Below are positions 26,436 to 36,044 of a DNA stretch of 64,000 nucleotides, piece after piece; the stretch's first letter is position 1, and every line of letters begins with the position of its first letter. The stretch lies in the NCBI GenBank assembly GCA_963756115.1, contig CAVWMN010000003.1:124001-188000 (forward strand), written 5' to 3'. The notes beneath the pieces are model-generated. The model saw only the letters and a list, made by a program, of their open reading frames with translations, was not told where the DNA came from and did no database searches. A program made the position numbers and the translations under genes. This DNA is from JTS-RE37 sp963756115 (GTDB lineage Bacteria > Bacteroidota > Bacteroidia > Flavobacteriales > Flavobacteriaceae).

Positions 26436-27466
26436 TTATTCTTTTATAATTGCTTTCGCTTTGTCCTTTAGTTTCCCTAACAGGGATTTTTTAGGTTTGT
26501 ACCGGTTTCGCTTCCTTGTCATTTGTTTCAGTTGGGGATGCTGCAGGCGTACCGGCCGACTCCATTGTAGTAGAAGCTTCTGTTTCCGCTACAGCGGCGT
26601 CGGTTGAGGTTGCTTCCACCGGGGCGGCCGTATCAGTTGTGGTTGCTTCCGCAGGGGCAGGTGCTGCGACTGTCATTTTGGTTTTTTGGGCGGACATGAT
26701 ATCCCCTTTCAGCCATTCCGTTACATATTCAGTGACCACTGCATTGACTTCCTTCCCCGCCCGGTAACAGGCTTTCCATTTTTTATCCTTTTTCTCATAT
26801 GCAGGGTTGGCAAATTTCCGGATATTATAGGCATCGGGTTCGGTAAGCCTGGCATCAAAATCTACGGTTTTGACCAGGGCAAGGTACTCCTCCAGCCTTT
26901 GTTTAACCAGGATTTCAGGATTTGAAGGGTACACCTTCTCCCATACATCCCGTTTCGGAAAGTCGGTTTTGGAGGTTTCATTGATATAGTCAATTCCTGC
27001 CTGGTACTTCTTTTTATAGGCGGTTTGTTCTGCTACATATGGCGCATCATTGGGATAATTCCTGATATTTAACTCCACTGTCTCCAAGTTTTGCTTTAAC
27101 ATATACAGTTTATTGCCATCCTGATCGGTCAAAGGCATGTTAGCCTCCTTTAAGGAAGTGTACGATGCCATGAATTCTTCGCTGTTGATATAGTTCCTCA
27201 TATAGGCACACAGCTCTTTGGCCGCCCCGGTTTTATCACCGGTGATTATGGAGGGTAACATTTTTGCCCTTGGAATCTTGGAATGTGTCCTCAGGATGTC
27301 CTGAATTTAACAGGCCGCCATCATCCCCAATAAGATTTCCGATAATGGTACGCTGTGTATAGGATTCATCCAGTCCCAGCCTGGCCATAATATCATCCCC
27401 CAGGGATACACCGGCAATTCCAAGTAAAACGGACATGCCAATCAGTAAAAAATGTTTTGTTTTCAT
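26436..27466 (-). pseudogene. paralogue of the 25377 unknown exported protein, two frameshifts
   Basis: From the ATG at 27464-27466: MKTKHFLLIGMSVLLGIAG and GDDIMARLGLDESYTQ align with the neighbour. Near 27285-27310 the homology changes frame, continuing as KIPRAKMLPSIITGDKTG and on to WKACYRAGKEVNAVVTEYV with a Thr/Ala-rich tail. That frame stops at 26491, but the shared basic C-terminal helix (KKSLLGKLKDKAKAIIKE) is present in a third frame to 26436. So every part of the protein is there with two breaks. It starts about 130 bp upstream of its paralogue on the same strand. Either a decaying duplicate or a place with base-call errors. Confidence 0.75.
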
Positions 27467-27711
27467 AAGTGTTGTTTTAAATTGTATAAACGCCACTAAA
27501 ATTTATAAAGGGGGCTGTACAAGCTTCGATGGCTTCCTTTAGGATCCCTTTTTATAGTGCTAAGGATCAACAGGATAAAATTCCTGATAAAATCCATCCT
27601 GCACAATCCCCTAAAAACAGGATTTTCGCATAGCGATACTAAAAATCATGGAAAAAGGGGAGTTTTTCTACCCAAAAGGGTGTTTACTTTGCAGTATGTA
27701 ATACAGGTTGT

Positions 27712-29688
27712 ATGAAGGCTATTCTTCCAGGCGTCGGCCGTATATTCTTTGTGGTCATTTCTGTTGCCATTTGTCACGGTATCCATGGGCAGGATCCCGG
27801 GGTGGAAGACCTGCGAATTCGCCTGCCCGATACTGTCAGGGACTCCACCCACATCAAATTATACTATGAATACGGGGATGCTATCAGGCTGCTGAACCCC
27901 GATTCAGCATCCTGGTATTTCAACAGGGCAAGGGAGTATTCGGGAAAACTGAATTACAAAAGAGGTGAAGCAGCTTATGCAAGTCATGCTATTCCATTGC
28001 TGAACAACCAGGGAAAATTCCGGGAAGCATTACAACTTACCGAGGAGGCCCTTGCTCTATATGAAGCGATCGGCAACAGGCGGGACAGGGCTGTTGCCAA
28101 TTTGAACGTTGGGAGTGAATGGCAGTATTTGTCCGATTTCCAGTTGGCGTCTGAATATTATTTAAAAGCCAAAAAATTAGCGGATGAGATAGCAGACCAA
28201 CGATTACAACGCATCACCAATAATAACCTGGCGTCCATTTTCATCAACCTGGAAGACTATGAAAAAGGAAAGGCCTATGCAGAAAATTCCCTTGCCATTG
28301 CCCGGGCTATGGAAGATGATTATGCCATATCCTCCAGTACATATAATATTGCCACGGCAGAACTATACCTTGAGGAATATGACGCTGCCTTATCCCGTTA
28401 TTCAGAGATAAGAGCGATTGGTGAAAAAACAGATGATTTCATTGTGATCCTGGACGGGTTGCTGGGGATGGGTGATGTATACAGTGCCAAAGGCAACCCC
28501 TCCATGGCCCTGCTGAATTATGAAAAGGTAATTAAACTGGCAAAGGAACAAGACGCCCCTGAATATGAGATGTACGCTCTTATGGGGGTTTCCGATGTCC
28601 ACATTTTTAACAGGCAGTTCGGGGCGGCTGAAGAATCGATTCAGGATGGGATGGGTATCGCTGCGCAACTCGGCTCCAAGTTTGAACTCAAAGAGTTATA
28701 CCTGAAGGCATCTGAGCTTTATGAACAAACCCTGGATTTTGAACAGGCGCTCGACTTCCGAAAAAAATTTGAAGTGCTGAATGATTCCATCGTAGGGGAA
28801 AAGAGCCGGTTCAACATCAGCATGCTCGAAGCGCGCTTCGAATCTGAAAAAAAGGAATCCCGGATCGAAAACCTGGAAGCAGATAAACAAATGCAACTGG
28901 CTTCAATAGAGCAGAAAAATTCCCTCAACTACCTGTTGATAGGAAGCGCCCTGACCCTGTTGCTTATTTCCATGCTTACCTATCGCAACTACAGGATCAA
29001 ACAAAAATTACAGGCCCAGCGGATCAACGAGCTGGAGCAGGAAAAACAAATCACGGCAATGGAAGCAGTTCTGAAAGGGGAAGACCAGGAACGAACCCGA
29101 CTCGCCAAGGACCTTCATGATGGCCTTGGGGGAATGTTGTCCGGGATCAAATATTCCTTCCAGAATATCAAAGGTAACCTGGTTATGACACCGGATAACC
29201 AGCACGCCTTCGAACGCAGCATGGATATGCTGGATACCTCCATACGGGAAATGCGGAGGGTTTCCCATAATATGATGCCTGAATCTTTGGTTAAATTTGG
29301 ACTCGATACGGCATTGCGCGACTTTTGCAACGAGATCAATACCAGTGGCGCCCTGGTGGTTAACTACCAGTCACTGGGGCTTGATGAGGCGGCGGAACTC
29401 GATCAGACCACGGCGGTGACGCTATACCGTATCATCCAGGAACTCACCAATAACATCCTGAAACATGCCTCGGCAAAAATGGCCATTGTACAGGTATCGA
29501 AGATCGGGGACCTGGTTACCCTCACCGTAGAAGACGATGGCCGGGGGTTCAATACTGCCGTCCTTCAGCAAACTAAAGGAATGGGATGGTCCAATATCCA
29601 GAACCGGGTGGGATTTTTGAAAGGGAATATCAATGTTGTATCGGAACCTAAAAAAGGCTCTTCGGTACATATGGAATTTATGGTATGA
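27712..29688 (+). CDS. TPR sensor histidine kinase (HisKA_3/NarL type)
   Basis: 658 residues. Signal peptide, then tetratricopeptide repeats (about 40-370, for example RAVANLNVGSEWQYLSDF, ITNNNLASIFINLEDYEKG), a coiled coil, one membrane helix (about 406-424), a second coiled coil, HisKA_3 with LAKDLHDGLGGML (phospho-His469) and an HATPase domain (ELTNNILKHA, DDGRGFN, GMGWSNIQNRV). The TPR array lies in the periplasm and probably binds a protein or peptide partner. It overlaps the response regulator by 4 bp (ATGA), so kinase and regulator are co-translated partners. Confidence 0.92.
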   Translation: MKAILPGVGRIFFVVISVAICHGIHGQDPGVEDLRIRLPDTVRDSTHIKLYYEYGDAIRLLNPDSASWYFNRAREYSGKLNYKRGEAAYASHAIPLLNNQGKFREALQLTEEALALYEAIGNRRDRAVANLNVGSEWQYLSDFQLASEYYLKAKKLADEIADQRLQRITNNNLASIFINLEDYEKGKAYAENSLAIARAMEDDYAISSSTYNIATAELYLEEYDAALSRYSEIRAIGEKTDDFIVILDGLLGMGDVYSAKGNPSMALLNYEKVIKLAKEQDAPEYEMYALMGVSDVHIFNRQFGAAEESIQDGMGIAAQLGSKFELKELYLKASELYEQTLDFEQALDFRKKFEVLNDSIVGEKSRFNISMLEARFESEKKESRIENLEADKQMQLASIEQKNSLNYLLIGSALTLLLISMLTYRNYRIKQKLQAQRINELEQEKQITAMEAVLKGEDQERTRLAKDLHDGLGGMLSGIKYSFQNIKGNLVMTPDNQHAFERSMDMLDTSIREMRRVSHNMMPESLVKFGLDTALRDFCNEINTSGALVVNYQSLGLDEAAELDQTTAVTLYRIIQELTNNILKHASAKMAIVQVSKIGDLVTLTVEDDGRGFNTAVLQQTKGMGWSNIQNRVGFLKGNINVVSEPKKGSSVHMEFMV

Positions 29689-30305
29689 GGGCAATCAGAA
29701 TTTTTATCGTTGATGACCACTATATGATCGTAGAGGGTATCCGTTCCCTGCTCCAGAATGCCCAGGGTATACTATGGCTGGGGCAGGCGACCAATGCAGA
29801 ATCCTGCCTGGCCTTCCTGCAGACGGAACAGCCTGATGTCTTGCTGATGGATATCAACCTGCCAGACATGAGTGGTATCGACCTGTGCAAGAATGTAAAA
29901 GTCCTGTATCCTGATATTGAGATCCTGGGGTTGAGCTCCTTTAACCAACTGAGCTTTATACAGAAAATGCTGGAAAACGGTGCCTCAGGATATATCCTTA
30001 AAAATGCGACCCGGGAAGAACTGATAACCGCTATTAATACAGTTTATGCAGGGGAAAGACACATTAGTCCGGAAGTAGCCATGACATTGGACAATAGCGT
30101 TTCATTAAAAATCCCGATCATCACACGCAGGGAAAAGGAAGTATTGATCCTGATTGCAGAAGGCATGACCAACCCGGAAATCGCAACCAGGTTATTTATC
30201 AGTACCACCACGGTGGATACGCACCGAAAAAACCTGCTTGCCAAATTTGAAGTCAAGAATACCGCAGCGCTGGTTAAAATGGCCATAGACCTGCACTTCC
30301 TTTAA
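29685..30305 (+). CDS. LuxR/NarL-type response regulator
   Basis: 206 residues. Receiver domain with FIVDDHYMIVEGI (acidic pocket), phospho-acceptor Asp56 in LLMDINLPDMSG, and the Lys in GYILKNA. HTH of the GerE/LuxR type about 140-206: ITRREKEVLILIAEGMTNPEIATRLFISTTTVDTHRKNLLAKF. It is the partner of the TPR kinase it overlaps; the target genes are not visible, though the DUF4407 gene 150 bp downstream is one candidate. Confidence 0.93.
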   Translation: MRAIRIFIVDDHYMIVEGIRSLLQNAQGILWLGQATNAESCLAFLQTEQPDVLLMDINLPDMSGIDLCKNVKVLYPDIEILGLSSFNQLSFIQKMLENGASGYILKNATREELITAINTVYAGERHISPEVAMTLDNSVSLKIPIITRREKEVLILIAEGMTNPEIATRLFISTTTVDTHRKNLLAKFEVKNTAALVKMAIDLHFL

Positions 30306-30458
30306 AAACCTTTGCCTCCTTCCCCTGGGAGAATCCATGCCTTGTTTTCAAAAATGCGGAAATCCTGATTCCAATAAAACAAATCCTCAGAAACGGCGTT
30401 CTCCTATTTTAGTCAATCATCAATCGACTGCCCTAAGGCAGGCTTAAATCAGGACACT

Positions 30459-31559
30459 ATGTTAAAAGATTTTTTTATCCTCTGCTCGGGTGCGGACGCT
30501 ACCATCTTAAAGACCTGTTCATCCGGGGAACAGAACAAATATGCGGGTATCGGCGCTACCGTATTCTTCACCGCGGTCATGGCATTTATTGCCAGCAGTT
30601 ACGCCCTTTACACCGTTTTTGACAGTATTTACAGCGCGGTATTCTTCGGTCTTATATGGGGCTTGCTGATATTTAACCTGGACCGGTTTATCGTATCCAC
30701 CATCAAAAAAAGGAATAGTTTCAGAAGCGAATTCCTGCAGGCTACCCCGAGGATCATCCTGGCTGTAATAATCGCCGTCGTAATTTCAAAGCCCCTGGAA
30801 ATGAAGATTTTTGAAAAGGAGATCAACCAGGTCCTGCTCGAACAGAAAAATGAACTTACCCTTGCCAATAAACAACAGCTTGCACAGCAATACTCCCCTG
30901 GAGTGGAGGCTCTCGAAGCCGATATCGCTGCCCTTAAAGGGGAAATTGCCGCGAAAGAGTCCGAGACCAATGCACTGTATGACACCTATATCGCAGAGGC
31001 GGAAGGCAGGGAAGGGACCCTCCTTCTTGGAAAAGGGCCCGTATACAAAGAAAAAAGGGAGAAACACGATGCCGCCCTGTCCGAACTCCAATCCCTGAAA
31101 GAGACCAATAAACAGAAAATAGCCGATGCGGAAACGGGCATTGCAGCATTGAATGCCGAGTACACAAAGGTAGTTGCAGATTCCCAGCCCATCATTGACG
31201 GTTTCGATGGGCTGATGGCCCGGATCACGGCACTTGGAGAACTGGCATGGTTTCCTTCATTCTTTATATTCCTATTGTTCCTGGCAATTGAAACCTCCCC
31301 TATTATAGCCAAACTCCTCTCGCCAAAAGGGCCCTATGACCTGAAGCTGGAAGAAGAAGAAAGTATCATTGAAACCTGGGTTGCCCAAAAAGTACGGCAG
31401 CGGGAAAATATTCTTGCTACGGATACCACGCTGAATGAAAGGATCTATGGCGAGATTGCAGAAGAAGAGGCCGTGTATGCCTATAAAAAACTGAAGGCCG
31501 AAGAATTGCTGAAACTACAGGCTGATGCCTTTCACGATCTGCAGATAAAAAGCTTATAA
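30459..31559 (+). CDS. DUF4407 membrane protein
   Basis: 366 residues. Three N-terminal membrane helices (about 28-50, 53-72, 92-110), with FNLDRFIVSTIKK after the second, then an extracytoplasmic or cytoplasmic coiled coil (about 120-240, ALEADIAALKGEIAAKESE), a fourth helix (about 262-285, FPSFFIFLLFLAIETSPIIAK) and a charged tail. This is the DUF4407 pattern. Function unknown; the NLDR motif and Glu in the last helix are conserved in the family as I recall it. It stands alone between the two-component pair and the convergent MutS-like gene. Confidence 0.8.
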   Translation: MLKDFFILCSGADATILKTCSSGEQNKYAGIGATVFFTAVMAFIASSYALYTVFDSIYSAVFFGLIWGLLIFNLDRFIVSTIKKRNSFRSEFLQATPRIILAVIIAVVISKPLEMKIFEKEINQVLLEQKNELTLANKQQLAQQYSPGVEALEADIAALKGEIAAKESETNALYDTYIAEAEGREGTLLLGKGPVYKEKREKHDAALSELQSLKETNKQKIADAETGIAALNAEYTKVVADSQPIIDGFDGLMARITALGELAWFPSFFIFLLFLAIETSPIIAKLLSPKGPYDLKLEEEESIIETWVAQKVRQRENILATDTTLNERIYGEIAEEEAVYAYKKLKAEELLKLQADAFHDLQIKSL

Positions 31560-31600
31560 TCCAGGACAGGAGCCGCTGGAAACGGGCCCAAACAGCATAC

Positions 31601-33373
31601 TCATTCCACTATTCCCATTTTTTTCAGCAGGAAGGAGGCATTCATGTTTTGGCAAATTCCCGGTTTGAGTTTATAATCAAAATTCAGCTCGCCTTCAACT
31701 ATACCGGCATCGAAATAGTAATTTTTAACCCGGGGTTGTGATACGGCTACTTCACACAGGCTCAGGTCATGTGTTGCAATGATCCCGGTAGACTTTGAAT
31801 TGACCAGCTTCTCTACAAACTTTCTGGACCCGATGGCCTTGTCCGTGCTGTTGGTACCTTTCAGGATTTCATCCAGGATGATGAAATACCGGTCTTTTGC
31901 GATCTCCTCCACCATAAACTTCAGCCTTTTCAGTTCGGAAAAGAAATAGGACTCGTCATCTGTCAGGGAATCTGATGTCCGCATACTGGTGATCAGCTTG
32001 ATGGGTGCATACCGTAATGCTGTGGCACAAACCGGGAGTCCCGTATTGGCCATCACAATTTGGAGGGAAATGGTCCTCAGGAACGTGCTTTTACCTGCCA
32101 TGTTTGCACCCGTGATAATAAAGAATTCCTCCTCCCCAATACAAAGATCGTTGGGCACCCGCCTTCCGGGACGAATAAGCGGATGGGCTGCGTCCGTAAC
32201 CTTCAGGACTTCCGAATCGGCCACTATTTCCGGATAGGTATAATCCGGATGGTTGAATGCAAAATTTCCAAGGGAATTGAAGGCATCAAAATATTCGATG
32301 GTCTCAAACCATCCGGCGACCTTCCCCCCCTCTTTCCGGATCCAGGCCTCAATATCAAAACTCACTTTGATATCGCGCAGCAAAAAGCCATTGCCAAGAA
32401 ACCCGATCAGCATATTATTCCTTTGATCGAGGGCGTTGAGGAGTTGGGAGAACCTGCCAAGGCTTTTGGATGCTTTATTTCCTGCTTTGGCAATCCCGCC
32501 CTGCCTTGCCTGTAGCAACGGGGATTTAAAAACAGCCTCTTCGAGTATCCCGGTAAGTTTTTTATACTGATGAAAGACGGACTGCAGTTTCGCCAGGTCC
32601 TCTGAAAGCCTGTTGATCCTTTTCGCGAACATCCCGGTAATAGCCAGTCCCAGAAAGAACCAGCCCGCCAGGACCCACCCAGTGATCCAGCCGAGGGAAT
32701 AAGACAGGATCACCAAGGCAGAAAAGAAGCTAAAAATATAGGGTATATATTTTACTGAAACCGGAATAAAATACCGGTAGTTTGCAAACCATAGGACGAT
32801 TTGTGTAGTAGGAGTCTCAGCCTTCACAAGGTTTGCAGTGGCGAGGAATTCCTGGCGCCATTCCGGGATCGCCGCCAATTCCTGTATGGCTTTCTGCTTC
32901 TGGCGGATCCCTTCGATTTGGTTTTCCAACAACATCCCTGCCAGCATTGCCGCGCCTTGCCGCAATGCCGTTCGGTTGCAATACTGAAAGAAGGACCCCC
33001 TCCCAAACAAGTCGATATCCTGGCTAAAATAATGACCGGGAACCTGGAATTCCTGACCATCCGGCAGCTGATGGAATTTTCCATCCAGAACAGCTAACTC
33101 CACTTCATTTATCGCTATCAGTGAGAGTAACTTATCCCTCTGGTACCGTAATTGGGTGTGTCTGCTGACCATAAAAAGGAACAGCACCAAAAAGGTTATC
33201 AGTACCGTCCACACCCAGGGGGTTTCCCCATACAGGAAATAGACCGCGGCCGCAGCAAGTAAAAACAGGGCGAGACGGGCCATACTTACCTGCACTAATT
33301 GGCGTTTTACCCGGGCCAGGGAGCTGCTGTGGCCGGCAAGTGAGTTTTCATAAAATTTCCTGGGATCGTGCAT
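31601..33373 (-). CDS. membrane-associated MutS-family ATPase
   Basis: 590 residues. Two membrane helices near the start (about 32-50, 54-70) and two more (about 205-250), then a helical lever region and a MutS ATPase domain: Walker A GANMAGKSTFLRT (about 420), Walker B ending FIILDEILKGTNSTDK, and SKSTGIIATHDLSL. The mismatch-recognition and connector domains of MutS are absent, and the membrane helices are unlike DNA repair enzymes. It is a known but uncharacterised Bacteroidota MutS-like group; calling it mismatch repair would be wrong. It is convergent with DUF4407. Confidence 0.85.
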   Translation of the reverse strand: MHDPRKFYENSLAGHSSSLARVKRQLVQVSMARLALFLLAAAAVYFLYGETPWVWTVLITFLVLFLFMVSRHTQLRYQRDKLLSLIAINEVELAVLDGKFHQLPDGQEFQVPGHYFSQDIDLFGRGSFFQYCNRTALRQGAAMLAGMLLENQIEGIRQKQKAIQELAAIPEWRQEFLATANLVKAETPTTQIVLWFANYRYFIPVSVKYIPYIFSFFSALVILSYSLGWITGWVLAGWFFLGLAITGMFAKRINRLSEDLAKLQSVFHQYKKLTGILEEAVFKSPLLQARQGGIAKAGNKASKSLGRFSQLLNALDQRNNMLIGFLGNGFLLRDIKVSFDIEAWIRKEGGKVAGWFETIEYFDAFNSLGNFAFNHPDYTYPEIVADSEVLKVTDAAHPLIRPGRRVPNDLCIGEEEFFIITGANMAGKSTFLRTISLQIVMANTGLPVCATALRYAPIKLITSMRTSDSLTDDESYFFSELKRLKFMVEEIAKDRYFIILDEILKGTNSTDKAIGSRKFVEKLVNSKSTGIIATHDLSLCEVAVSQPRVKNYYFDAGIVEGELNFDYKLKPGICQNMNASFLLKKMGIVE

Positions 33374-33416
33374 GTGCTGGGGGTCTGAATGCTTCTGGCC
33401 GTAAGCTATCGGTGCC

Positions 33417-33773
33417 TTAAAGGCTTTTTAATTGTTCTCTCAGTTTTTTGGGTAGTCCGGCCACAACCTCCTCATACGAGTGGTCTATAAGCTCCCGGAT
33501 CAGTTTTGGGGGCAGCTGTTCCATGAACAGCGTATTCCAATGTACCTTGCTCATATGGTACCCCGGCGTAATGACCCCATCATAGGTTTCCCGCAACTCC
33601 ATTGCGCGTTCCGGGTCACATTTTAAATTAGCCTGTGAAGGGGTTCGTTCCAGCGGGACCAGGGCGAACATTTTCCCCATGACCTTGAATACCAGCGTCT
33701 CGGCATCAAATGGGAATGATTCCGTAACCCCTTTTTTTGCGAGGCAATAGCGCCTGAAATCCTCGATATTCAT
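33417..33773 (-). CDS. MmcQ/YjbR family protein
   Basis: 118 residues, complete. RRYCLAKKGVTESFPFD at the start, then VFKVMGKMFALVPLE, QANLKCDPERAMELRE, PGYHMSKVHWNTLF and DHSYEEVVAGLPKKLRE, the full MmcQ/YjbR pattern (a double-wing CyaY-like fold proposed to bind DNA). Biological role unclear. It follows the Dabb gene by 23 bp and precedes the MutS-like gene by 43 bp, so it may be in a loose operon with them. Confidence 0.9.
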   Translation of the reverse strand: MNIEDFRRYCLAKKGVTESFPFDAETLVFKVMGKMFALVPLERTPSQANLKCDPERAMELRETYDGVITPGYHMSKVHWNTLFMEQLPPKLIRELIDHSYEEVVAGLPKKLREQLKSL

Positions 33774-33796
33774 GGATCCGGATACGTTAAAAGGTA

Positions 33797-34198
33797 CTAC
33801 TGAGCGATGCCCATAGAATCATATACGATCACCTTGCTCCAGAGGTCCTGCGATTCTTCAATGAACAGGAGGTGTGCTTTTTCTTCCTGGTATTTTTGTT
33901 GTGCCTCGGCCGACTCGAAGCTGACGACCAAAGAATAGGTAAAAGACCCGTCCACCACATCCCTTGTAGCGGCAGGGGGTTTCCCGATGAAATTGGTCTT
34001 GGTATAAAGGGAGGTATTCAGGAATTTTGTAAGGGATGTTTCGAACTTGGTCCTGTCTGTGGCATTGTCCGGGTTGTTCAGCCAGAAAAATACGGTATGA
34101 ACAAAGGTAGGGTCAAAATCTTTCATAGTGTTTTGTTCTTGTCCATAAGCGCTTATGGATATTGCTGTTATGATTAGGATGTAAATGTACTTTTTCAT
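33797..34198 (-). CDS. exported Dabb (stress-responsive A/B barrel) protein
   Basis: 133 residues with a signal peptide (MKKYIYILIITAISISAYGQ). The mature part shows the dimeric alpha/beta-barrel family pattern: VHTVFFWLNNPDNATDRTKFE, IGKPPAATRDVVDGSFTYSLVVSF and QDLWSKVIVYDSM at the end. Other Dabb proteins are cytoplasmic; secretion is common in Flavobacteria. Function unknown. 18 bp upstream lies the DUF4230 stop, so they are probably co-transcribed. Confidence 0.85.
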   Translation of the reverse strand: MKKYIYILIITAISISAYGQEQNTMKDFDPTFVHTVFFWLNNPDNATDRTKFETSLTKFLNTSLYTKTNFIGKPPAATRDVVDGSFTYSLVVSFESAEAQQKYQEEKAHLLFIEESQDLWSKVIVYDSMGIAQ

Positions 34199-34216
34199 GT
34201 TACCGTTTTTAAGTGT

Positions 34217-34840
34217 CTATGCTTTTAATTTCAGGTTTTCATTTTTAAGGCTTTCCAATGCGGAATAGTCCAGGCTCCACCCGATGGTCTCCACGCTTTT
34301 TTCGATCAGTACCACTGCCTGCAATGCCTCCTTCTTTGCGGTTTCCATCAACCCGCTGTCCGGCACCTTCCCCCTGATATGTTCAGTGGCTTCCCTGGTT
34401 AGCAGCGTAAGGTCATCGGGCCTGAAATAATTGAACATCCCGCTCTTTATATCATAGAACTGGATTTCCGGTTGGATGGACAAGATTTCCGGTTGCGGGA
34501 AATTGGTCAGGATGATCTTTTTGTTGGCCGTATCGGCATGCAACACTATCTTTTTGAGGTCATATCCAATCTGTACCTTGGCATGGATCACCAGCAATGC
34601 CTTCTTTTTACTGCTTACCAAACTTAAGAAATGTTCCTTTATATTTTCATACCGGTAAATTTCAGCAAAATCGCCTTCAACCGAAACCAGTTTGCAAACG
34701 CTTCTGATCTCGTTCAATAACACGCTCGACTGGTGTTCGGTCAGTTCCTTCTCCTTCCGGACCCCGAAATAGGAATACAGCCAATACATCAGGACTGCGC
34801 CCAGTATCAACCCTAAAAAAAGTTCCAGCATATTATTCAT
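34217..34840 (-). CDS. DUF4230 membrane-anchored protein
   Basis: 207 residues from the ATG at 34838-34840, which overlaps the DUF4260 stop by 8 bp. One N-terminal membrane helix (LELFLGLILGAVLMYWLYSYF), then the DUF4230 domain: SVCKLVSVEGDFAEIYRYE, KALLVIHAKVQIGYDLKKI, NKKIILTNFPQPEILSI, and a helical tail (AKKEALQAVVLIEKSVETIG). Function unknown. Part of a tight minus-strand run cyclase - DUF4260 - DUF4230 - Dabb. Confidence 0.85.
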   Translation of the reverse strand: MNNMLELFLGLILGAVLMYWLYSYFGVRKEKELTEHQSSVLLNEIRSVCKLVSVEGDFAEIYRYENIKEHFLSLVSSKKKALLVIHAKVQIGYDLKKIVLHADTANKKIILTNFPQPEILSIQPEIQFYDIKSGMFNYFRPDDLTLLTREATEHIRGKVPDSGLMETAKKEALQAVVLIEKSVETIGWSLDYSALESLKNENLKLKA

Positions 34841-35192
34841 GATGTCTTCCAATCTCCCCCAAATGGGTATGGGTAAACCCGCTGACATATTTAAGTCCAT
34901 ACCCGAAAACCCTGTCCAGGGATGCGTGCGAAAAAAGGATGATACCTGCCAGCTGCCCTAAAGGTAGGGAAAGATAACTTCCCGCAAGGTATAGCAAAAT
35001 GGCCAATCCCTTATGGTGAAAGAAATTATAGGCATGGGCCCCTACCCTTTTGTTGACCATATATCCCAGCATACCGATATCCGGGGCCAGGATCAGGGCC
35101 GGGAACAACCACCAGGTATAGGGCAGCTGTGCGAACAGATAGACCCCCAGGGCAAACATGAGCACTTCTTCCAGTTTTAGTAATTTTTTCAT
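34833..35192 (-). CDS. DUF4260 membrane protein
   Basis: 119 residues. Four hydrophobic segments; LKLEEVLMFALGVYLFAQL, ALILAPDIGMLGYMVN, YNFFHHKGLAI and FSHASLDRVFGYGLKY are the conserved marks of DUF4260. It carries several His residues in membrane-facing positions. Function unknown. The start overlaps the cyclase gene's stop by 4 bp (ATGA) and the end overlaps DUF4230 by 8 bp, so the three are translated together. Confidence 0.88.
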   Translation of the reverse strand: MKKLLKLEEVLMFALGVYLFAQLPYTWWLFPALILAPDIGMLGYMVNKRVGAHAYNFFHHKGLAILLYLAGSYLSLPLGQLAGIILFSHASLDRVFGYGLKYVSGFTHTHLGEIGRHHE

Positions 35193-35941
35193 TTCCGCAT
35201 AATTGTATAAAGAACCGGCCTGCTGGGGCTGGCATCATTTTCAAAAGGAGCCGTCTGCAGGTTTAAAAGATAGCTGCCATCCGGGACGGCATCAGGAATG
35301 TAAACCAATTCGGTTATTGTAGCATGGGTTCTCCGCTTCCCATCAAAGTCCCAAAAAGCCTTATGGGCCAACAGGGCACCGCCGTCCTTCTCCTTATCCA
35401 CGGAAGGCAGGTCAGTCAGGAGATGTGTAACCCCCCTGTCGCATAAAAATCGGGCAGCGCCTTCCGCCAGGTACGGTGGATTGGTATTGGAGTACTGGTG
35501 CGTTAGTTTATCCGGCGTATTGGGCAGGGTCCGGATAATTACTGCTTCGCACTTCCGATGGCCGAGAGCATTTTCCAGTTGCCTTCCGGAAATCACCAGG
35601 TCCTCCTGGTATTTTTCCGGTGTAAGGCTGATCAGCTCCGCTATAGAAAAGTAGTGTGCCAACGCTTTATTTACCGAAATAAATTCATTTGTAATGTGGC
35701 CTATGCATTCCGTGTGGGTCCCATGTGCATGGGGATTAAAGCTGATATCATTGAAATTTACGGAAGCGCCTTCGGAAACCTTTCCAATGAATCCCCCGTC
35801 AGTATGGGGCCGAATTGAAGGAGGTGCCACATACCATGCCGTAACATTGGATGGATCACCCCGCAGGGGCAGCGAAATATCCAATGGCTTTGATAAATCT
35901 GTGGTATAGGTTGCCCTATGGTGGGTAATAGTTGCTAACAT
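35189..35941 (-). CDS. cyclase family metal-dependent hydrolase (kynurenine formamidase-like)
   Basis: 250 residues from the ATG at 35939-35941; the frame opens 16 codons earlier but this start gives the family's normal N-terminus. Metal site FNPHAHGTHTECIGH (HxGTHxE), SISLPLRGD-like start (DISLPLRGDPSNVTAW), DLPSVDKEKDGG and a late HATITELVYIP. Members hydrolyse N-formylkynurenine or cyclic amides with Mn2+/Zn2+. The catalytic Asp of formamidases is replaced by Glu in HGTHTE, so the substrate may differ. It overlaps DUF4260. Confidence 0.85.
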   Translation of the reverse strand: MLATITHHRATYTTDLSKPLDISLPLRGDPSNVTAWYVAPPSIRPHTDGGFIGKVSEGASVNFNDISFNPHAHGTHTECIGHITNEFISVNKALAHYFSIAELISLTPEKYQEDLVISGRQLENALGHRKCEAVIIRTLPNTPDKLTHQYSNTNPPYLAEGAARFLCDRGVTHLLTDLPSVDKEKDGGALLAHKAFWDFDGKRRTHATITELVYIPDAVPDGSYLLNLQTAPFENDASPSRPVLYTIMRK

Positions 35942-36044
35942 ACAGCATGGTATTGGGTTTGAGATCCAGGGAAACTGCATGTAAGCCATTGGCCGTCACT
36001 ATCTGCAGCCTTTTGGTATTGAGCACAGCAGTGTTCCGGGAATC

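Noticed and set aside
31601..33373. DNA mismatch repair MutS
   Set aside because: Mismatch-binding and connector domains are absent and membrane helices are present.
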